From the NCBI RefSeq assembly GCF_008630535.1, contig NZ_VWPH01000004.1:62001-126000 (forward strand): a DNA stretch of 64,000 nt. Reading direction: 5' to 3'. The notes beneath the pieces were generated by a model that was not told where the DNA came from, made no database searches, and saw only the letters and a program-made list of their open reading frames with translations. A program made the position numbers and the translations under genes. Source of the DNA: Saccharopolyspora hirsuta. Lineage in GTDB: Bacteria > Actinomycetota > Actinomycetes > Mycobacteriales > Pseudonocardiaceae. This document shows positions 56,587 through 64,000 of the stretch, piece by piece (the stretch's first letter is position 1; the number at the start of each line of letters is the position of its first letter).

Positions 56587-56680
56587 GGCATCGGTCTTCC
56601 TGCTCGGCGGGCTGGGCCCGCAGGGGTGGGAGGGGTGCGCGGTCACCGGCCGCAGGACCGCGCACCCCGGTTCGGGGCCG

Positions 56681-59782
<3,102 letters not shown>

Positions 59783-59790
<8 letters not shown>

Positions 59791-62563
59791 CGCGGCGTGC
59801 TCCTTCCGGGTCCACCAGCACGGTGTCGCCGATCTCGGCCTCGACGAGTCGGCCGTCCACCGGGACGTGCACGAGGTCGCCGATGCGGGCGCGGCCGTTC
59901 TTCACCAGCGCCAGGGCGAACGGCCGCCCGAGCTCGGCGCTGCGGTAGCTGGACGTGACGTGGCCGAGCATCGGGACCGGCGGCTCGGGCAGGGTGCCGT
60001 CCTCGCGGCGCTCCACGACCTGCGAGCCCTCGCGCAGCTTGGTGGTCCCGTCCGTCGGCAGCAGCGACACGAACTGCTTGCGCAGCGGGTTCTGGTTCTC
60101 CTGCCGGGAGAACGACCGCTTGCCGATGAAGTCGGTCTTCTTCTTCGACACCACCCAGGTCATGCCCAGGTCGTGCGGCGTGACGGTGCCGTCGGTGTCC
60201 TGCCCGATGATCGGGTAGCCCTTCTCCGCGCGCAGGACGTGCATGGTCTCGGTGCCGTACGGCGTGATGCCGAAGCTCTCCCCCGCCGCCAGCAGCCGCT
60301 TCCACAGCGCGAGCCCGTAGTGCGAGTTGACGTTGACCTCGTAGGCCAGCTCGCCGGAGAACGAGATCCTGGCGATGCGCACCGGAACCCCGTCGAGCTC
60401 GGTGTCCTTCCAGGACATGAACGGGAAGCCCTCGTTGGACACGTCCAGGTCCGGGAACACCCGGGCGAGCACGTCCCGCGAGCGCGGGCCGACCACCGGG
60501 AAGACCGCCCAGTGCTCGGTGACCGACGCCAGGTGCACGCGCAGCTCGGGCCACTCGGTCTGGAGCCACTCCTCCATCCAGTCCAGGACCGCGGCGGCGC
60601 CGCCGGTCGTGGTGGTGACCAGGAAGCGGTTCTCGTCGATCCGCAGCACCGTGCCGTCGTCGAAGACCATCCCGTCGTTGCCGCACATGACGCCGTAGCG
60701 CACCCGGCCGACCTTGAGCGTGCTCATCATGTTCGTGTAGAGGCGGTCGAGGAACACCGCGGCGTCCGGGCCCTGGACGTCGATCTTGCCCAGCGTGGAC
60801 CCGTCGAGGATGCCGACCGAGGACCGCGTCGCGGCGCACTCCCGCAGCACGGCGGTCTCCATGTCCTCACCGGGCTTCGGGTAGTAGCGGGCGCGCTTCC
60901 ACTGCCCGACGTCCTCGAACACCGCACCGGCTTCGACGTGCCAGGGGTGCACGGCGGTGATCCGCTCGGGGTCGAACAGGGTGCCGCGCTCCCGACCGGC
61001 CAGCGCGGCGAACGCGACCGGCGTGTAGGGCGGGCGGAACGTGGTGGTGCCCAGCTCCTCGATCGGGCGGCCGAGCAGTTCCGCGGTGATGCCCGAGGCG
61101 ATCACGCCCGAGGTCTTGCCCTGGTCGTGCGCGGTGCCGATCGTGGTGTAGCGCTTGACGTGCTCCACCGAGCGCAGCCCGGCCCCGACCGCGCGGCCGA
61201 TGTCGGTCACCGTGGCGTCGCGCTGGATGTCGACGAACTGCCGGTCCGGGTTCCCGGCGGTGCGCCAGAGCACCGCCGTCGGGGTGCGGGCCGGTTCCGC
61301 CCCGACCACCGGCGCCTCGTCCCCGGCTCCGTCGCGCACCACGTCGGCCAGGTCGAAGGTGCCGTTGGCCGCGCCGATCACGGTGACGCCGGGCAGGTTC
61401 CCGGCCGGGCGGAAGGCGCCGAGCGAGGCGTCGTAGGTCAGCGCGCCCCTGATGTGGCTGAACAGGTGGACGGCGGGGTTCCAGCCGCCCGAGACCAGCA
61501 GCAGGTCCGCGGGAATCCGCTCCTCGCCGTCGGCGTTGCGCGCGACCACCGCGCGGACGTGGTCCTCGCCCTCGGTCCCTGCGACCACAGTGGACGGACG
61601 AACCGAGATCCCCCGTTCCGCTGCCCGCGCCTCCCACTCCGCGGGCGGCGTGTCCCGGGCGTCGAGGACGGTCACCGCCGCTCCCGCGTCGGCCAGGTCC
61701 ACGGCCGCGGCGTAGGCGGAGTCGTCGCTGGTGAAGACGACGACCTCGCGGCCCGCGAGCACGCCGTAGCGGTGCAGGTAGTCCCGCGCCGAGGAGGCGA
61801 GCATGATGCCCGGGCGGTCGTTGTCGTCGAACACGATGGGCCGCTCGTGCGCGCCGGTCGCGACGACGACCTTCACCGCGCGGATCCGGTGCACCCGCTG
61901 GCGGCTGCGGTGCGCGGGCGCGTCGGCGCCGAGGTGGTCGGTGCGGCGCTCCAGCGCGAGCACGAACCCGTCGTCGTACTGGCCGAAAGCGGTGGTGCGC
62001 TGCAGGTGCAGCACCTCCGGGTTGGCCGCCAGCTCGGCGACGACCTCCGCGGCGAACTCCAGCGCGGGCACCCCGCCGATCCGCTCGGTGCCGGTCAGGC
62101 TGCCGCCGGGGGTCGGCCGGTCGTCGACCAGCACGACGCTCTCCCCAGCCCGGGCGGCGCTGCGCGCGGCCAGCAGCCCGGCCGGTCCCGCCCCGATCAC
62201 CAGGGTGTCGACGTGGGTGTGCTTGCGGTCGTAACGCGCCGGGTCGGGGACCTCGGCCAGCGTCCCCTGACCGTTGACCCCGCGGGCGACGAGCCCGTCG
62301 GTCAGCTCGACGGTGGCCGCCTGCAGCATCGGCTCCGGGAACGGCTCCTCGACCTGCACCAGCCCGGTCGGGTCCTCGACCCAGGCCGCCCCGATCCCGC
62401 GCGGCCGCCCCAGCTTCACGCTGGTGCCGATGCGGTGGACGCCGTTGGCCAGCAGGGCCGAGGCCAGCGTGTCCCCCGGGTGCCCGGTGTAGGTGCGACC
62501 GTCGAAGGTGAAGGTCAGCGTGCGGCTGCGATCAACGCGGCCATACCCCTCGATCCGACTCAT
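59783..62563 (-). CDS. soxA: Sarcosine oxidase alpha subunit
   Basis: 926 residues. N-terminal ferredoxin-like fold without cluster cysteines (about 15-100), NAD-binding Rossmann domain (V-I-G-A-G-P-A-G-L-L-A-A-R near 120, second dinucleotide site about 230-330) and a C-terminal GcvT-type folate-binding domain (about 555-920). This is the usual SoxA layout of the alpha-beta-gamma-delta enzyme. It binds NAD and tetrahydrofolate and receives the methyl carbon from the SoxB flavin site. ATG 62563 overlaps the soxD stop as ATGA. Confidence 0.97.
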
Positions 62564-63003
62564 ACCAGTCCCGCCTCTCCGCGATGCAGTTCCGCCTCTC
62601 CGCGATTCACAGTGGTGGTTGCGTCCAGAGCGATCTCACGTTTGGCGGTTTCTTGTGGCTGGTTTGCGTCACGGTCCCCTGAGGTGCGGTTGGACTGGAC
62701 TGAAGTTGGCACCTGACTGCTCCAGTGCGTCGTTGCGGGGACGGGTTCGCCGACCTTGTAGATGGCGAGGAACTCGTAGGTGCGGGTGTCCCGGACGGCG
62801 TTGAACCAGCGGCGGCAGCCCGCGCTGTGGCTCCAGCGCTCCGGGTACGGGCCCTTCTGGTTGTCGCGGTAGAACACGAACTCCGCCCACTCCTGGTCCG
62901 ACAGGTCGGCGGGGTTGTCCGGGTAGGCGACGTCGGCTTGGCCGCCGTAGTGGAACTCGACCTCCTCGCGGGGGCCGCACCACGGGCAGTGGATCAGTTG
63001 CAT
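62560..63003 (-). CDS. soxD: Sarcosine oxidase delta subunit with C-terminal extension
   Basis: 147 residues. The first 95 are a normal SoxD: zinc site C6-x2-C9 (H-C-P-W-C-G), the conserved R-E-E-V-E-F-H-Y-G-G, and S-H-S-A-G-C supplying His and the last Cys. After about residue 98 a polar tail follows that SoxD proteins usually lack, ending with two R-G-E-A repeats. The tail is encoded over a 21-bp tandem duplication that also contains soxA ribosome-site-like sequence. The tail is probably unstructured. Confidence 0.93.
   Translation of the reverse strand: MQLIHCPWCGPREEVEFHYGGQADVAYPDNPADLSDQEWAEFVFYRDNQKGPYPERWSHSAGCRRWFNAVRDTRTYEFLAIYKVGEPVPATTHWSSQVPTSVQSNRTSGDRDANQPQETAKREIALDATTTVNRGEAELHRGEAGLV
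62571..62606. repeat. 21-bp tandem duplication just upstream of soxA
   Basis: CCGCCTCTCCGCGAT occurs at 62571-62585 and again at 62592-62606, in register by 21 bp. It codes for repeated R-G-E-A in the SoxD tail. On the minus strand each copy contains GGAGAGGCGG, so soxA may have two ribosome-binding sequences in a row. Confidence 0.8.
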
Positions 63004-63018
63004 GGCAGTCCTCGCGTT

Positions 63019-64000
63019 TCAGTGGGCGACGGCGGCGGCGCCGTGCTCGTCCACGAGCGCCCCGGTCGTGAAGCGGTCCAGGGAGAACGGGGCGACGTAC
63101 GGGTGCGGCTCGCCGTGCGCGATGGTGTGCGCGTAGCACCAGCCGAGCCCCGGCGTGGACTTGAAACCGCCCGTCCCCCAACCGGAATTGACGTAGACGT
63201 TGTCATACGGGGTGCGCCCGACGATCGGGCTCGCGTCCGGGGTGACGTCGACGATCCCGGCCCAGCTGCGCAGCAGGTGCGCCCGGGCGAACACCGGGAA
63301 CAGCTCCACCGCCGCGGCCATCTGCCGCTCGATGATGTGGAACGCCCCGCGCTGGCCGTACCCGTTGTAGGAGTCCACGCCCGCGCCCATCACCAGCTCG
63401 CCCTTGTGCGCCTGCGAGACGTACACGTGCACGGCGTTGGACATCACGATCGTCGGGTGCACCGGCTCCAGCAGCTCCGACACCAGCGCCTGCAACGGGT
63501 GCGACTGCAGCGGCGTCCGGACGCCGAGCTTGTCCAGCAGCACCGAGGTGTGACCAGCCGCGCACAGGGCGACGGTGCCGCAGGCGATGTCGCCGCGCGT
63601 GGTGCGCACCCGGGTCACCCGGTCCCCGTCGACGTCGAAGCCGGTGACCTCGCAGTCCTGGATCAGGTCGATCCCGGCCTCGTCGGCCCGCCGGGCGAAG
63701 CCCCACGCGACGTAGTCGTGCTTGGCGATCCCGGCCCGGGGCTGGTAGGTGGCGCCCTGCACCGGGTAGCGGATGTCGTCGGAGGTGTTGACGATCGGGC
63801 AGACCTGCTTGACCTCGTCCGGGGTCAGCCACTCCGCGTCGATGCCGTTGAGCTTGTTGGCCTCCACGCGGCGGATCGAGTCGCGGACGTCCTGCTCGGT
63901 GTGCGCCAGGTTCAGCACACCGCGCTGGGAGAACAGGATCGGGTACCCGAGGTCGTCCTCCAGCCCCTCCCACAGCTTCAGGGCGTGCTCGTAGATGGCC
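63019..64000 (-). CDS. soxB: Sarcosine oxidase beta subunit (N-terminus outside the window)
   Basis: The reading frame stays open to the right edge, giving about 326 residues; roughly the first 80, with the FAD Rossmann motif, are missing. The visible part matches Sox[48 protein letters not shown] and the C-terminal [12 protein letters not shown]. It holds the catalytic flavins of sarcosine oxidation. It is first of the soxB-D-A-G order, 15 bp before soxD. Confidence 0.95.
   Translation of the reverse strand, partial: AIYEHALKLWEGLEDDLGYPILFSQRGVLNLAHTEQDVRDSIRRVEANKLNGIDAEWLTPDEVKQVCPIVNTSDDIRYPVQGATYQPRAGIAKHDYVAWGFARRADEAGIDLIQDCEVTGFDVDGDRVTRVRTTRGDIACGTVALCAAGHTSVLLDKLGVRTPLQSHPLQALVSELLEPVHPTIVMSNAVHVYVSQAHKGELVMGAGVDSYNGYGQRGAFHIIERQMAAAVELFPVFARAHLLRSWAGIVDVTPDASPIVGRTPYDNVYVNSGWGTGGFKSTPGLGWCYAHTIAHGEPHPYVAPFSLDRFTTGALVDEHGAAAVAH

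Overview
High-GC actinobacterial chromosome, most like Pseudonocardiales such as Saccharopolyspora. This placement rests on GC-saturated third codon positions, GTG starts, a modular type I PKS with a SARP regulator, an F420-type oxidoreductase and a betaine/sarcosine catabolic block. No rRNA, tRNA, CRISPR array or insertion sequence was seen.

Region A (about 1-40.4 kb) is a polyketide gene cluster whose left end lies outside the window. On the minus strand a class-III aminotransferase (start 30831), a PucR-type regulator and four colinear PKS genes form one apparent operon. The PKS genes carry a KSQ loading module with a methylmalonyl-type AT plus module 1 (19918-27939), modules 2-3 (9745-19896), modules 4-5 (1428-9740) and the start of module 6 (1-1438). 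By AT motif the extenders are malonate, methylmalonate, malonate, methylmalonate, malonate. Modules 1-4 carry DH+KR and no ER, and module 5 has no reductive domain. The predicted intermediate is an ethyl-terminated, dimethyl-branched tetraene with one retained ketone. If module 6 is the last module and release is reductive, that ketone sits at C5 and the aminotransferase would put an amine at C1. This is the logic of piperideine polyketide alkaloids (coelimycin, nigrifactin, cyclizidine type). Tailoring candidates are a SnoaL-like protein, an acyl-CoA-dehydrogenase-fold flavin monooxygenase with its flavin reductase, an R2lox-like di-metal oxidase next to an SCP2-like protein, a PapA-like acyltransferase and a flavin amine oxidase. 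SARP, LuxR/TrmB-type and PucR-type regulators are present.

Region B (about 40.9-47.5 kb) holds NmrA, AraC, SDR, O-methyltransferase-like, FUSC exporter-like and LLM/F420-type genes. Whether any belongs to the cluster is unclear.

Region C (47.5-64 kb) reads as a glycine betaine to pyruvate and one-carbon catabolic block: BCCT transporter, Rieske betaine demethylase, dimethylglycine oxidase and heterotetrameric sarcosine oxidase (soxB partial at the right edge, then D, A, G). Folate enzymes FolD, FchA (methenyl-THF cyclohydrolase), FolP and PurU process the released methyl groups. SdaA deaminates serine and a GntR/FCD regulator lies divergent from it. FolD lacks the usual catalytic lysine, which fits a split of labour with FchA.
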